Origin: Mycobacterium sp. 852002-40037_SCH5390672
GTDB lineage: Bacteria > Actinomycetota > Actinomycetes > Mycobacteriales > Mycobacteriaceae
DNA: 64,000 nt
Assembly: GCF_001665875.1 (NCBI RefSeq)
Contig: NZ_LZTA01000008.1
Span: forward strand, 1-64,000
Reading direction: 5' to 3'
Translations under genes and position numbers: made by a program
Notes under the pieces: generated by a model
What the model saw: only the letters and a program-made list of their open reading frames with translations
Databases searched by the model: none
Told to the model about the DNA's origin: nothing
Shown: piece by piece, positions 39,834 through 50,756 of the stretch
How positions within the stretch are numbered: position 1 is the stretch's first letter
Layout of the letters: every line of letters begins with the position of its first letter

Positions 39834-42020
39834 CTAGGGACTGCGATGGCGCTCCATCAACGATACTTGGTGGTCGCGCACGGTATGGCCTTCCTGTGGC
39901 GACGGGGTCCACTGCCCGTCGGCCCCCAATTCCCAGCACCGGGTGGACGGATCCAGTGCGGATTCGAACAATTCGTCCAGCTGCGCGGTGAGCTTGGGGT
40001 CCTTGACCTGAGCCAGCACCTCCACCCGCCGATCGAGGTTGCGGTGCATCATGTCGGCGCTGCCGATCCAGAATTCGTTGATGTTGCGGAAATGGATGAT
40101 CCGCGAGTGCTCCAGGAAGCGGCCGAGAATCGAGCGGACGAAGACGTTTTCGGAGAAACCCTCGGCGCCCGGGCGCAGCGCGCAGATGCCGCGCACCACG
40201 ACTTCGACCCGCACTCCGGCCTGTGACGCCCGGTAGAGCGCATCGATCACCTGCTCGTCCACGAGCGCATTCATCTTGAGACGGATTCGCCCATTTCCTC
40301 GTTCACGGTGCGCAGCGATCTCGCGTTCGACGCGCTCAATGATGCCGGCGCGAATTCCATGCGGCGCCACCAGCAGATTGCGGTAGGAGACCTTACGCGA
40401 ATAGCCGGTAAGCGAATTGAACAAATCGGTGAGATCTGCGCCGATATCGGGGTTCGCCGTCAGCAGCCCGACATCCTCGTACAGACGGGCGGTCTTGCTG
40501 TTGTAGTTGCCGGTTCCGATGTGGCAGTACCGCCGAATCGCCGAACCTTCGCGGCGCACCACCAAGCAGGTCTTGCAGTGCGTCTTGAGGCCGACGAGCC
40601 CGTAGACCACATGCACCCCCGCTTGCTCGAGTGCGCGCGCCCAACGGATGTTGGCCTGTTCGTCGAAGCGCGCCTTGATCTCGACGAGCGCCACGGCCTG
40701 CTTCCCGGCCTCGGCCGCTTCGATCAGCGCCCGAACGATCGGCGAATCACCGGAGGTGCGATACAGCGTTTGTTTGATCGCCAGCACATTGGGGTCCGCG
40801 GCGGCCTGCTGAATGAAGCGCTGCACGCTGGTGGAGAAGGAGTCGTACGGGTGGTGCACCAAGACGTCGCCTTCGCGCAGCGTCGCGAAGATGCTCTTGG
40901 GAGATTCGCGGTCGGCGAAGGCGGGGTGGGTGTCCGGGACGAACGCCGGGTCCTTGAGCGCCGGCCGGTCCAGGTCGTAGATCTGCCACAGCGACGAAAG
41001 GTCGAGCAGGCCGGGGACTTCGATGACGTCACCGGGGTGCACGTCGAGTTCGCGCAGCAGCAATTCCAGCATGCCCTCGGTCATGTCGTCGGCGATCTCG
41101 AGCCGCACCGGCGGACCGAACCGCCGGCGCGCCAATTCCCGTTCCAGCGCCTGCAGCAGATCCTCGTCGCGATCTTCTTCGACTTCCATGTCGGCGTTGC
41201 GGGTGATGCGGAAAGCGTGGTGTTCCACGATTTCCATGCCCGGGAAGAGAAGAGGAAGGAAAGCCGCGATCAGTTCTTCCATCGGCAGGTAACGCACGAT
41301 GGTCCGTCCGCCGTCCTCAGAGCGGAGGACGGCGAGTTCGACGAAGCGGTCCACGTTGTTGGGCACCTTGACTCGGGCGAAGTGCTGGCCGCCGTCCTCG
41401 GGCTGGCGCACCATGACCGCCAAGTTCAGGCTCAGCCCGCTGACGAACGGGAACGGGTGCGCGGGATCTACGGCCAGTGGCGTCAGGACGGGGAAGACCT
41501 GCTCGGTGAAATAGTTCGACAGTTCGTCGCGCTCGGCCTGATCGAGATCGGCCCACGTGACGAGGTGAATGCCTTCTTCGGCGAGTGCCGGGCGCACCGA
41601 ATCGAGGAAGACCCGCGCGTGCCGGGTCGCGATGCGCTGAGTCTGTTCCCCGATGAGGGCAAGTTGCTTGCGCGGCGTCAAACCGTCGGCCGAACGGACC
41701 GACAACCCCATCTCGTCACGGCGTTTGAGGCCGGCAACGCGCACCATATAGAACTCGTCGAGGTTGGAGGCGAAGATCGCCAGGAACTTGGCGCGTTCCA
41801 GCAGCGGCAACGAGTTGTCGTCGGCCAGCGCCAGCACGCGGGCGTTGAAGTCCAGCCAGCTCAGTTCCCGGTTGAGGTAACGGTCCTCCGGCAGATCGGT
41901 CAGCGCGGACGGGGTCGCAGCCGGTGGTGCTGCCACGGCCGAGTCGCCTGAATGCCACAAATTCTCGTCGGGTCGCGCCTCAGCTTCGATTTCGGTCACC
42001 CTGCGATCATCGCTCATCAC
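39834..42020 (-). CDS. ppk: polyphosphate kinase
   Basis: Reversibly makes polyphosphate from ATP. The 728-residue PPK1 has the N-terminal helical domain ([20 protein letters not shown]...[14 protein letters not shown]), the head domain, and the C-terminal phospholipase-D-like domains with catalytic histidine candidates in [16 protein letters not shown] and in [18 protein letters not shown]. The start is GTG at 42020, with ATG 42017 as alternative. It sits between fbiD and mutT1 on the minus strand, probably one transcription unit. Confidence 0.96.
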   Translation of the reverse strand: MMSDDRRVTEIEAEARPDENLWHSGDSAVAAPPAATPSALTDLPEDRYLNRELSWLDFNARVLALADDNSLPLLERAKFLAIFASNLDEFYMVRVAGLKRRDEMGLSVRSADGLTPRKQLALIGEQTQRIATRHARVFLDSVRPALAEEGIHLVTWADLDQAERDELSNYFTEQVFPVLTPLAVDPAHPFPFVSGLSLNLAVMVRQPEDGGQHFARVKVPNNVDRFVELAVLRSEDGGRTIVRYLPMEELIAAFLPLLFPGMEIVEHHAFRITRNADMEVEEDRDEDLLQALERELARRRFGPPVRLEIADDMTEGMLELLLRELDVHPGDVIEVPGLLDLSSLWQIYDLDRPALKDPAFVPDTHPAFADRESPKSIFATLREGDVLVHHPYDSFSTSVQRFIQQAAADPNVLAIKQTLYRTSGDSPIVRALIEAAEAGKQAVALVEIKARFDEQANIRWARALEQAGVHVVYGLVGLKTHCKTCLVVRREGSAIRRYCHIGTGNYNSKTARLYEDVGLLTANPDIGADLTDLFNSLTGYSRKVSYRNLLVAPHGIRAGIIERVEREIAAHRERGNGRIRLKMNALVDEQVIDALYRASQAGVRVEVVVRGICALRPGAEGFSENVFVRSILGRFLEHSRIIHFRNINEFWIGSADMMHRNLDRRVEVLAQVKDPKLTAQLDELFESALDPSTRCWELGADGQWTPSPQEGHTVRDHQVSLMERHRSP

Positions 42021-42108
42021 GCGCGGGTGCTGCTAGCGCTCGAGGGACATCCATTCGCCGTTGGGATGACGTTCACCCACCGGACAGATCTACCCGCGGC
42101 GATCGAAA

Positions 42109-42777
<669 letters not shown>

Positions 42778-42938
42778 TCATCCTGCCAGCGAGACCCCGC
42801 GGATGGCTCGCGAGCCGGGGCGATCGCGGCGTGGCGCAGGACATGCTGGCTCGCGTGACGCCTGGTCCGTCGCTGATCTAGGGTGTAGCGGCTGACGTGC
42901 CGCACGAGCAACGCCGACCGCGGACAGGGGGGTGGTAC

Positions 42939-43973
42939 ATGACCAGCACATCACCGGGCGCCGTCGCGATCATGGGTGCCGGGGCGTGGGGCACGGCGCT
43001 GGCCAAGGTGCTGGTCGATGCCGGGGGACCGGAAGCGGGGGCCACGCTGTGGGCCCGCAGACCCGAACTCGCCGAACGAATCAACTCCACCCGTTCCAAT
43101 CCCGACTACCTGCCCGGCACGTTGCTGCCGCCGGGTATCCGCGCCACCGCCGACGCCGCCGAGGCCCTCCGCGATGCGTCAACGGTGCTGCTGGCGGTGC
43201 CGGCGCAGAAGCTGCGCCGCAACCTCGAGCGCTGGGTGCCCCTGATCCGCGAGGGAGCGACCCTGGTCAGCCTGGCCAAGGGCATCGAGCTGGGCACCTT
43301 GATGCGGATGAGTCAGGTCATCGTCTCGGTCACCGGAGTCGACCAGTCTCAGGTCGCGGTGATCTCGGGCCCGAACCTGGCCAGCGAGATCGCCGAATCC
43401 CAGCCCGCCGCCACGGTGGTCGCGTGCAGCGACTCGGGCCGGGCCGTCGCCCTGCAGCGCATGCTGAACAGCGGATACTTCCGTCCGTACACCAACAGCG
43501 ATGTGACGGGCACCGAGATCGGCGGGGCCTGCAAGAACGTCATCGCACTCGCGTGCGGGATGGCGGTGGGTGTCGGGCTCGGCGAGAACACCACGGCGGC
43601 GATCATCACCCGCGGCCTGGCCGAGATCATGCGGCTGGGGATCGCGCTGGGCGCCAAGGGCGCGACGCTGGCCGGGCTGGCCGGAGTGGGCGATCTGGTC
43701 GCCACCTGCAGCTCCCCGCATTCGCGCAACCGTTCCCTGGGCGAACGGCTCGGCCGGGGTGCGACCATTCAGGAGGTTCTGGCCGGCACGCCCGACGGTG
43801 GCGACGGGCATGTCGTCGAGGGCGTGACATCCTGCGAGTCGGTGCTGGCACTGGCCGCCAGTTACGACGTCGAGATGCCTCTCACCGATGCCGTGCATCG
43901 CGTATGCCACAAAGGGCTGTCGGTCGACGAGGCGGTGGCCCTGCTCTTGGGCCGCAGGACCAAGCCCGAATAA
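42939..43973 (+). CDS. gpsA: glycerol-3-phosphate dehydrogenase [NAD(P)+]
   Basis: Reduces dihydroxyacetone phosphate to glycerol 3-phosphate for phospholipids. The 344-residue protein has the Rossmann motif [50 protein letters not shown], and the catalytic Lys in [16 protein letters not shown] at 42939 is chosen because AGGGGGG lies about 6 nt upstream; an open extension to 42897 looks unlike the family. It corresponds to gpdA2 (Rv2982c) and precedes ddlA. Confidence 0.94.
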   Translation: MTSTSPGAVAIMGAGAWGTALAKVLVDAGGPEAGATLWARRPELAERINSTRSNPDYLPGTLLPPGIRATADAAEALRDASTVLLAVPAQKLRRNLERWVPLIREGATLVSLAKGIELGTLMRMSQVIVSVTGVDQSQVAVISGPNLASEIAESQPAATVVACSDSGRAVALQRMLNSGYFRPYTNSDVTGTEIGGACKNVIALACGMAVGVGLGENTTAAIITRGLAEIMRLGIALGAKGATLAGLAGVGDLVATCSSPHSRNRSLGERLGRGATIQEVLAGTPDGGDGHVVEGVTSCESVLALAASYDVEMPLTDAVHRVCHKGLSVDEAVALLLGRRTKPE

Positions 43974-44035
43974 AAGGCCGGGCAAAGGCCCGCCACCCGA
44001 CCGGGCCGGGTGCCACCCGGTAGCCTCTTGAGATT

Positions 44036-45181
44036 GTGAATGCCAGCGAGCGGTCGACGCCGCACCCCAGCTCACGAGGTGGCGATCGGGTGCGCGTCGC
44101 CGTCGTCTTCGGCGGCCGCAGCAACGAGCACGCCATCTCGTGCGTCTCGGCAGGCAGCATTCTGCGCAACCTTGACCCGGAGCGGTTCGACGTGGTCGCG
44201 ATCGGCATCACCCCGGAGGGCTCGTGGGTGCTCACCGACGGCGATCCGGCCGCGCTGGCGATCACCGACCGGCAACTGCCCGAGGTGACGTCCGAATCGG
44301 GAACCGAACTGGCGCTGCCGGCCGATCCCCGGCGCAGCGGCCAGTTGGTGTCCCTCGCACCTGGCGCCAGTGAGGTCTTGGCGGCGGTCGACGTGGTGTT
44401 TCCGGTGCTGCACGGCGCCTACGGCGAAGACGGCACGATTCAGGGCCTGCTGGAACTCGCCGGTGTGCCATATGTGGGGGCCGGCGTGCTGGCCAGCGCG
44501 GCCGGCATGGACAAGGAGTTCACCAAGAAGCTGTTCGCGGCCGAAGGATTGCCGGTCGGCGACTACGCGGTGCTGCGCCCGCCGCCCTCGAGGCTGCGCC
44601 CCGAGGAGTGCGAGCGGCTGGGCTTGCCGGTGTTCGTCAAGCCCGCCCGGGGTGGGTCCTCGATCGGTGTGAGCCGGGTGTCGAGCTGGGACCAGTTGGA
44701 CGCCGCGGTCGCCACGGCGCGCGCGCACGATCCGAAGGTCATCGTGGAGGCGGCGATCGTCGGCCGCGAGCTGGAATGCGGCGTGCTCGAAATGCCCGAC
44801 GGCACAGTACAAGCCAGCACGCTGGGTGAGATCCGGGTGGCCGGCGTGCGCGGGCGCGAGGATTCTTTCTACGACTTTTCGACCAAATACCTTGACGATG
44901 CGGCCGAATTGGATGTGCCCGCCAAGGTGGACGACGAAACCACCGACGCGATACGCCAATTGGCGATTCGGGCGTTCAAGGCCATCGACTGCCAAGGGCT
45001 GGCCCGGGTGGACTTCTTCCTCACCGACGACGGGCCGGTGCTCAACGAGATCAACACGATGCCGGGATTCACCACGATCTCGATGTATCCGAGGATGTGG
45101 GCGGCCAGCGGCGTGGATTACGCGGCGTTGCTGGCGACGATGGTCGAGACCGCGTTGGCCCGCGGCGTGGGTCTGCGCTAG
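44036..45181 (+). CDS. ddlA: D-alanine--D-alanine ligase
   Basis: ATP-grasp enzyme joining two D-alanines for peptidoglycan. The 381-residue protein has [42 protein letters not shown], the ATP-grasp [19 protein letters not shown], and the catalytic end [26 protein letters not shown] at 44036 with TAGCCT at 44021-44026, 9 nt upstream, suggests leaderless expression. Two hairpin-repeat units begin right after the stop codon. Confidence 0.96.
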   Translation: MNASERSTPHPSSRGGDRVRVAVVFGGRSNEHAISCVSAGSILRNLDPERFDVVAIGITPEGSWVLTDGDPAALAITDRQLPEVTSESGTELALPADPRRSGQLVSLAPGASEVLAAVDVVFPVLHGAYGEDGTIQGLLELAGVPYVGAGVLASAAGMDKEFTKKLFAAEGLPVGDYAVLRPPPSRLRPEECERLGLPVFVKPARGGSSIGVSRVSSWDQLDAAVATARAHDPKVIVEAAIVGRELECGVLEMPDGTVQASTLGEIRVAGVRGREDSFYDFSTKYLDDAAELDVPAKVDDETTDAIRQLAIRAFKAIDCQGLARVDFFLTDDGPVLNEINTMPGFTTISMYPRMWAASGVDYAALLATMVETALARGVGLR

Positions 45182-45291
45182 TGGCGATCGCAAGCGCGGC
45201 AGGGCCGGGCGAAGCGGGTCGCTACCATCGGGGCTAGTGGCGATCGCAAGCGCGGCAGGGCCGGGCGAAGCGGGTCGCCACCATCGGGCCG
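45182..45291. repeat. dispersed hairpin repeat, two tandem units (56 bp)
   Basis: Units start at about 45181 and 45237. Each reads GTGGCGATCGCAAGCGCGGC, then AGGGCCGGGCGAAGCGGGTCGC and A/TACCAT. In the second unit the ends GTGGCGA and TCGCCAC are complementary, so a hairpin can form. The pair fills the gap between the convergent ddlA and DUF3515 genes. Confidence 0.85.
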
Positions 45292-45855
45292 TTACCGGGG
45301 CTGGCCGGGATCGATGGGCGCCGCCGGGATGCTGCGATCGATGACGTCGGAGATCCGCTGGATCGGTGTCGGGCCTGATCCGGTCGGCAGTGTCAGCGCG
45401 ACATAGACTCCGCGGTCCACCGCGTACCAGGTGGATCTGCCCGCATCGCCCGCGGATTGCTGTTCGGAACTCACCTGGAACCACTGCACGCGATCGACGA
45501 CCTGGATCGGAGAGCCCAGGACGAACTCGGCCGGGCGGTCCAGCCCGCAGCGCAGCACCACCGGGTCGCTGTCCGGCGGCCCCGCCCGCCACGCGGCGGC
45601 GCCTTGCGGTGCGGGCTGCTCGAGGGGCGCGCGCTGGTAGTCCCCGAGCCGCTGCGGCAGCGCACCCACCAGCGCGCGGCATGCGGCGCCGTCGGCCTGC
45701 GGCGCCGGGACCGCGGGCACGGCAACCGCACGCGGGGGCGCCTCGCGGGTCGCTGCGATGGCCAGGATCACGCCGATGGTCCCGACGGCCAGCGCGATCG
45801 CGACGATGATCAGCGCGCGCGACGGCCCGGCATCGGCGTCCGATTCGGTTGCCAC
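45292..45855 (-). CDS. DUF3515 membrane-anchored protein (Rv2980 type)
   Basis: A 187-residue protein with one N-terminal membrane helix (ALIIVAIALAVGTIGVILAIAA) and an external DUF3515 domain with two cysteines (AACRALVGALP, VVLRCGLDRPAEF) that could pair, followed by VDRVQWFQVS and STWYAVDRGVYVALTLP. Function unknown. The conserved place beside ddlA and thiL in mycobacteria hints at an envelope role, but nothing in the sequence proves it. Start GTG at 45855. Confidence 0.85.
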   Translation of the reverse strand: MATESDADAGPSRALIIVAIALAVGTIGVILAIAATREAPPRAVAVPAVPAPQADGAACRALVGALPQRLGDYQRAPLEQPAPQGAAAWRAGPPDSDPVVLRCGLDRPAEFVLGSPIQVVDRVQWFQVSSEQQSAGDAGRSTWYAVDRGVYVALTLPTGSGPTPIQRISDVIDRSIPAAPIDPGQPR

Positions 45856-45953
45856 CGCCGCGCACCTCCTTCTCTGCTAACCACTATCGCCTTCACTCAC
45901 CCGGGTGCCAATTTATTCTCGTGCCGAAAGGGGCCCGCCAGGACGCGGGGTTC

Positions 45954-45959
45954 TACACT
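45954..45959 (+). promoter_or_regulatory. candidate -10 box for thiL
   Basis: TACACT in an otherwise very GC-rich stretch 79 bp before the thiL GTG. No clear -35 is seen, and the untranslated leader of about 70 nt shows no riboswitch I recognise. Confidence 0.35.
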
Positions 45960-46037
45960 GGCGCGGTCCGGTGCGGGGGGCCCTATCGCGGGCCACCGGG
46001 GCGCACCGCGGCCCACGACGCGCCGAAGGGAGGTGGC

Positions 46038-46997
46038 GTGCAGGACGAATCGGGCCAGCCCCCGTCGCTGCAGCAACTCGGTGAGTTCGCCGTGATCGAT
46101 CGCCTGGTGCGGGATCGCGAGCAGCCTGCCGCGGTCGTGCTCGGGCCGGGCGACGATGCGGCGCTGGTGTCGTGCGGCGATGGCGGCGCGCTGGTGTCGA
46201 CCGACATGCTTGTGCAGGATCGGCACTTCCGGCTGGACTGGTCGACGCCCCGCGAGATCGGTCGCAAGGCGATCGCCCAGAACGCCGCGGATATCGAGGC
46301 GATGGGCGGGCGGCCGACGGCCTTTGTGGTCGCCTTTGGCGCGCCCGGGGACACGCCTGCAGCAACGGTGGACGCGCTGGTCGACGGAATGTGGGACGAG
46401 GCGCAGCGGGTCGGTGCGGGCATCGCCGGCGGTGACCTGGTCCACTGCCCGCAGTGGGTCATCTCGGTGACGGTGCTAGGTGACCTGGACGGGCGCGCAC
46501 CGGTACGACGCTCAGGCGCGCAGCCCGGTGCGCTGATCGCCGTCGCCGGCGACTTAGGCCGCTCGGCCGCGGGCTTTTCGTTGTGGCGCAACGATATTGT
46601 CGGCTTCGGTGAGTTGCGGCGCCGGCACGTGGTACCGGAGCCGCCCTATGGTCAGGGCGCGGTGGCGGCGGCCGGGGGTGCGCAGGCGATGATCGACATC
46701 TCCGACGGCCTGATCGCCGACCTGCGTCACGTCGCCGACGCGTCCGGGGTCGGCATGGACCTGTCCACCGCGGCACTGGCCGCGGACCGCGATGCGCTTG
46801 CCGCGGCAGCGGTGGCCGCGGGCGCCGATGCGTGGCACTGGGTGCTCGGCGGTGGTGAGGACCACGCCCTGGTGGCGTGTTTCGCCGGTCCGGTGCCGGC
46901 CGGATGGCGCATCATCGGGCGGGTTCTCGACGGGCCGGCCCGGGTGCTCGTCGACGATCAAGAGTGGAGCGGCTACGCCGGCTGGCAGTCGTACTAG
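46038..46997 (+). CDS. thiL: thiamine-monophosphate kinase
   Basis: Phosphorylates thiamine monophosphate to the diphosphate. The 319-residue PurM-like ATPase has LGEFAVIDRLV, LGPGDDAALV, VSTDMLVQDRHFRLDWSTPREIGRKAIAQNAADIEAMGG with metal-binding aspartates, and MIDISDGLIADLRHVADASGVG. GTG at 46038 has GAAGGGAGG about 5-13 nt upstream. It is followed closely by ung. Confidence 0.94.
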   Translation: MQDESGQPPSLQQLGEFAVIDRLVRDREQPAAVVLGPGDDAALVSCGDGGALVSTDMLVQDRHFRLDWSTPREIGRKAIAQNAADIEAMGGRPTAFVVAFGAPGDTPAATVDALVDGMWDEAQRVGAGIAGGDLVHCPQWVISVTVLGDLDGRAPVRRSGAQPGALIAVAGDLGRSAAGFSLWRNDIVGFGELRRRHVVPEPPYGQGAVAAAGGAQAMIDISDGLIADLRHVADASGVGMDLSTAALAADRDALAAAAVAAGADAWHWVLGGGEDHALVACFAGPVPAGWRIIGRVLDGPARVLVDDQEWSGYAGWQSY

Positions 46998-47035
46998 GGT
47001 GACGCGGTGACCGTTTACGCGATCGCGACGAGACG

Positions 47036-47722
47036 ATGATGACCGCGCGTCCGCTGGGGGAACTGGTCGAGCCGGGTTGGGCGAGTGCGCTGCAGCCGGT
47101 GGCCGACCAGGTGGCCGGGATGGGCCAATTCCTGCGTGCCGAAATCGCGGCCGGGCGCAGGTATCTGCCGGCCGGGCCGAATGTGTTGCGCGCGTTCACC
47201 TATCCCTTCGACGACGTCAGGGTGCTGATCGTGGGGCAGGACCCCTACCCGACGCCCGGACACGCTGTGGGCCTGAGCTTTTCGGTGGCGCCTGAGGTGG
47301 CGCCGCTGCCGCGAAGTCTGGCCAACATTTTTCAGGAGTACACCGCGGACCTGGGCCATCCGCCGCCCTCGTGCGGTGACCTGACGCCCTGGGCGCAGCG
47401 CGGCGTGCTGCTGCTGAACAGGGTGCTCACGGTGCGTCCCAGCAATCCGGCGTCGCACCGCGGCAAGGGCTGGGAGGCCGTGACCGAATGCGCTATCCGC
47501 GCGCTGACCGAGCGGTCGCGTCCGTTGGTGGCGATTCTGTGGGGTCGTGACGCATCGACCCTCAAACCGATTCTCGCCCAAGGAAATTGCGTCGCAATCG
47601 AGTCGCCGCATCCGTCCCCGCTGTCGGCGTCCCGCGGTTTCTTCGGTTCGCGTCCGTTCAGCCGCGCCAACGAACTGCTGACCGGGATGGGCGCCGACGC
47701 GATCGATTGGCGCCTGCCGTGA
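47036..47722 (+). CDS. ung: uracil-DNA glycosylase
   Basis: Removes uracil from DNA. The 228-residue family 1 enzyme has the water-activating loop [18 protein letters not shown], the [11 protein letters not shown] uracil pocket, and the Leu-intercalation loop [21 protein letters not shown] at 47036 or the next ATG at 47039. The stop overlaps the start of the following oxidoreductase gene, which I do not recall at this place in M. tuberculosis. Confidence 0.96.
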   Translation: MMTARPLGELVEPGWASALQPVADQVAGMGQFLRAEIAAGRRYLPAGPNVLRAFTYPFDDVRVLIVGQDPYPTPGHAVGLSFSVAPEVAPLPRSLANIFQEYTADLGHPPPSCGDLTPWAQRGVLLLNRVLTVRPSNPASHRGKGWEAVTECAIRALTERSRPLVAILWGRDASTLKPILAQGNCVAIESPHPSPLSASRGFFGSRPFSRANELLTGMGADAIDWRLP

Positions 47723-48651
47723 CCGAGATGACCGCGCTGCGGGCGCACCGGCGGGGCGGCCCGGAGCAGCTGGTGCTCGAACGGGCCCCGCGACCGGTGC
47801 CGGGCTCGGGCGAAGTCTTGGTGGCCGTACACGCGGCCGGGATCACCTTCGACGAGCTGACGTGGGACGAGACCTGGACCCTCGACGGTGCCAGCCGCGT
47901 CCCGGTGATCCCCTCACACGAGGTCTCGGGTGTCGTCGAAGCGGTTGCCGCCGATGTGACGGATTTCGCGCCCGGCGCCGAAGTGTACGGCTTGGTCAGT
48001 TTCGACCGCGATGGCGCGGCGGCCGATTTCGTCGCCGTGCCCGCGGCCGACCTGGCTGCCAAGCCGTCGACCGTTTCGCACACCGTCGCCGCCGCGCTGC
48101 CGCTGGCCGGCCTGACCGCCCTGCAGGCTTTGGTCGACCACGCCGCCGTGCAACCCGGAGAGAGCGTGCTGGTGCACGGAGGCGCCGGGGGAGTGGGCCT
48201 GTTGGCAGTTCAACTGGCCGCACTGCTGGGTGCGCGGGTGACCGCGACCGTGCGCAGCGACACCGCGAGTCTTTTGCGCGGGTGCGGCGCGCAGCGGGTG
48301 ATCGACGTGCGCACCGAGGCATTCGATGAAACCGGCTACGACGTCGTCATCGACACGGTCGGTGGTCAGACGTTGCAGAGATCATTCGGCGTGCTGCGGC
48401 GCGGGGGGCGCCTGGTCACCTTGTCCGCACCGCCCCCAGACGGCAGAGCCGAGGAGTTCGGCGTCACTGCAACCTTTTTCATCGTCACTCCGAATCGGGA
48501 TCAACTCAACGAACTCGCCGCGCTGGTCGACAGTGACCGGTTGCACGTCGCGATCGCCCAGACGTTCGGGCTCGACGAGGGCCGGAAAGCGTTTGAAAGC
48601 CGCAGCCATGGCAGGCGTGCCGGCAAGACTGTCATCGTCGTGCGGGACTGA
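47719..48651 (+). CDS. zinc-less NADP-dependent quinone/alkene reductase-like (MDR superfamily)
   Basis: A 310-residue medium-chain dehydrogenase/reductase. The nucleotide-binding motif is [23 protein letters not shown]. The GroES-like N-terminal half has [16 protein letters not shown] and [13 protein letters not shown] but lacks the cysteine set for structural or catalytic zinc, so a quinone-oxidoreductase-type enzyme is likely. GTG at 47719 overlaps the ung stop; ATG 47728 is an alternative. It is the left edge of the accessory block that reaches 54207. Confidence 0.87.
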   Translation: MTEMTALRAHRRGGPEQLVLERAPRPVPGSGEVLVAVHAAGITFDELTWDETWTLDGASRVPVIPSHEVSGVVEAVAADVTDFAPGAEVYGLVSFDRDGAAADFVAVPAADLAAKPSTVSHTVAAALPLAGLTALQALVDHAAVQPGESVLVHGGAGGVGLLAVQLAALLGARVTATVRSDTASLLRGCGAQRVIDVRTEAFDETGYDVVIDTVGGQTLQRSFGVLRRGGRLVTLSAPPPDGRAEEFGVTATFFIVTPNRDQLNELAALVDSDRLHVAIAQTFGLDEGRKAFESRSHGRRAGKTVIVVRD

Positions 48652-48679
48652 TCGGCTCGTCGGACGCCGACCGTGGGGC

Positions 48680-49510
48680 CTACGAACCCGGGAAGTTCAC
48701 GTCCTTCGTGACGGCCTTCCACTCTTCGATGGACGCCGACATCGCAGCGATCTTGTCCCGCATGGCCTTCAGCACGTCACGACCCAGCAGCAGCCGCAGT
48801 GGCGGCTCGTCGAGCGTGGTCACCATCAGCACCGCTTCGGCTACCTTGCGCGGATCACCGGGCAGGTGATCGGCGAATTGCTTGATCAGGTCCTTGCGTG
48901 CCGCGACATCGGCATAGTCGGCTATCGGGCTGCCCGATTCCTTCATCGACCGGGTCGCCCAATCGGTGCGGAACGCGCCCGGCTCGATCGCGGTCACCTT
49001 GATGCCCAGCGGGCGCACCTCGGCGGCCAGCGCTTCGGTCACCGCCTCCAGCGCGAACTTGGTCGACGAGTAATAGGCGTTGGGCGGGTTTGCCACCAGG
49101 CCCGTCATCGAGGAAATGTTGATGATGTGCCCCGATCCGCGGGCGCGCATGGCCGGCAGCACCGCCTTGATCATATCGACGGCACCGAAATAGTTCACGT
49201 CGAACAGCTTTCGAACCTCGGTGTCCTCCCCCTCTTCCACCGAGGACAGGTACCCGTGGCCGGCGTTGTTGACCAGGACGTCGATCCCGCCGAACGCCGT
49301 CTGGGCCGCCGACACCGCCGCCGCGATCTGGGCGGGGTCGGTCACGTCGAGGGCGACGGCGACGGCCCGATCCCCGAATTCGTCGGGGATATCCTGCACG
49401 GTCTCGGGCCGCCGCGCGGTCACCACCACGCTGTGGCCGGATTGCAGTGCGGCGCAGGCGATTTCGCGACCAAAGCCCGTGGAGCATCCCGTGATAAGCC
49501 AGCGCGACAT
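48680..49510 (-). CDS. short-chain dehydrogenase/reductase
   Basis: A 276-residue classical SDR. It has the cofactor motif LITGCSTGFGREIACAAL, VLNNAG-type VLVNNAGHGYL, catalytic Ser and YxxxK in NISSMTGLVANPPNAYYSSTKFALE, and PGAFRTDW. The arginine pattern after beta-2 (VVVTARRPE) favours NADP(H). ATG at 49510 lies one base after the stop of the DUF1214 gene, so it is the fourth gene of a tight minus-strand operon starting at 52401. Confidence 0.9.
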   Translation of the reverse strand: MSRWLITGCSTGFGREIACAALQSGHSVVVTARRPETVQDIPDEFGDRAVAVALDVTDPAQIAAAVSAAQTAFGGIDVLVNNAGHGYLSSVEEGEDTEVRKLFDVNYFGAVDMIKAVLPAMRARGSGHIINISSMTGLVANPPNAYYSSTKFALEAVTEALAAEVRPLGIKVTAIEPGAFRTDWATRSMKESGSPIADYADVAARKDLIKQFADHLPGDPRKVAEAVLMVTTLDEPPLRLLLGRDVLKAMRDKIAAMSASIEEWKAVTKDVNFPGS

Positions 49511-49511
49511 C

Positions 49512-50756
49512 TCAGATCGTCCCTTCCGGCAGGCGGCGCAGATAGGCCTTGCGGCGCGCGGCCAGCTCGGCCGCGCGCTGCTGCTCGCCGACTCGCGGCA
49601 AGTGCGGCACCTCGGCATCGAGCCGGTCCAGCTTGACCACCCGCCCGCGTGCCCCGAGGTCTTCGCGCGGACCGGCGTCACCGAACTCCGCCAGGCGCAG
49701 CGTCAAAATGGCCTCCCGCAACCCGTCGGAGTCGATCCAGTTGGCCACGCCGGGGTCCACCGGCGAGATCACGTAGGTGTAGCTGCCGTCCTCGTTGGCC
49801 ACCGACTGCGCCTTGTTGAGGCTGCCGGTGCGGTCGACGAGGTCGAGCGTGGTGCCCCAGATGTTGCTCAGCGGCACCGTGAAGTATTCGGCGCCACCGT
49901 CATTCAGGTCGACGACGAACGCCTCGTCGGGGGCGAGGTCGAACCGGCCCATCACGTAGACCTGGTTGCGCATCGCGCCGACCTTGTCGGCAGACCAGGC
50001 CAGGTTGAAATGGTTGGCGGGCATCTTGTACACGCCGTGGCTGAGCTTGCCGGTGAAGTTGGCGAAGTACTCTATCATCGCCGCCGTCGCCGCGGCCTGC
50101 TCGTCGAGCGTGCGCGCGGGGGTTGCCGGCGAACCGCCAAGCCGTCGCACCTCAATGTGATTGGGGTCGTCACGGCCCCAGTCCAGCAGCACGTCACGGA
50201 TGTAGAACTCGTGGGCCTCCGGCGAGGTTTGCACATGGTTTCCTCGCCCGTTGGCGGGGTCGGCGTCGACAGTGATGACGTAGCTGCCGTCGGAGTCGAC
50301 GAGCATGGTGCGACCGTTGAGCACGGCGACGGTGCCCATCTGCGCGTCCCACAGCGTGAAGTAGTTCTCCGTCATGCGGTGCTCGCCGACCCGCCCGCGT
50401 ATCTCGTAGCGTTCGTCGCCGGAGATCGGGATCACCCGGTACACGCTGTCGGGATTGTCGATGCCCCAACGCGATCCGGGAATCCGACGGCCGTCCACCG
50501 GATGTGCCAGGCGGGTGATGCAGCTGACCTTGGGCCGCAGCTTGTCCTGATTGGACGACCACATTGCCGCCGAGAACATCACCTCGGCGAACGCATCGTC
50601 GAACCGTTCACGCATCGCGTCCGACGCCTTGGCGCGACCGAGCCAGGTCTGCGCGACCGTGCGGTAGGCGGCCTTGACTTCTGGATGCTCGATCAGGTCA
50701 AGGGCCGCCAGCTCCTGTTCGTGCTGGGACGCCGTCGCGACCGGGTCCTCAGGCAT
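49512..50756 (-). CDS. DUF1214-domain protein
   Basis: A 414-residue protein resembling DUF1214 proteins of mycobacteria: RWGIDNPDSVYRVIPISGDERYEIRGRVGEH, VDSDGSYVITVDADPANGRGNHVQTSPEAHEFYIRDVLLDW. No signal peptide or membrane segment is evident. The function of the domain is not established. It often occurs beside sulfotransferase-like and steroid or terpenoid catabolic genes. ATG at 50756 overlaps the end of the sulfotransferase gene by 8 bp. Confidence 0.82.
   Translation of the reverse strand: MPEDPVATASQHEQELAALDLIEHPEVKAAYRTVAQTWLGRAKASDAMRERFDDAFAEVMFSAAMWSSNQDKLRPKVSCITRLAHPVDGRRIPGSRWGIDNPDSVYRVIPISGDERYEIRGRVGEHRMTENYFTLWDAQMGTVAVLNGRTMLVDSDGSYVITVDADPANGRGNHVQTSPEAHEFYIRDVLLDWGRDDPNHIEVRRLGGSPATPARTLDEQAAATAAMIEYFANFTGKLSHGVYKMPANHFNLAWSADKVGAMRNQVYVMGRFDLAPDEAFVVDLNDGGAEYFTVPLSNIWGTTLDLVDRTGSLNKAQSVANEDGSYTYVISPVDPGVANWIDSDGLREAILTLRLAEFGDAGPREDLGARGRVVKLDRLDAEVPHLPRVGEQQRAAELAARRKAYLRRLPEGTI

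Noticed and set aside
45856..46037. Thiamine riboswitch in front of thiL
   Set aside because: The conserved CTGAGA and ACCTGA-type core segments of the TPP element are not visible in the expected order.
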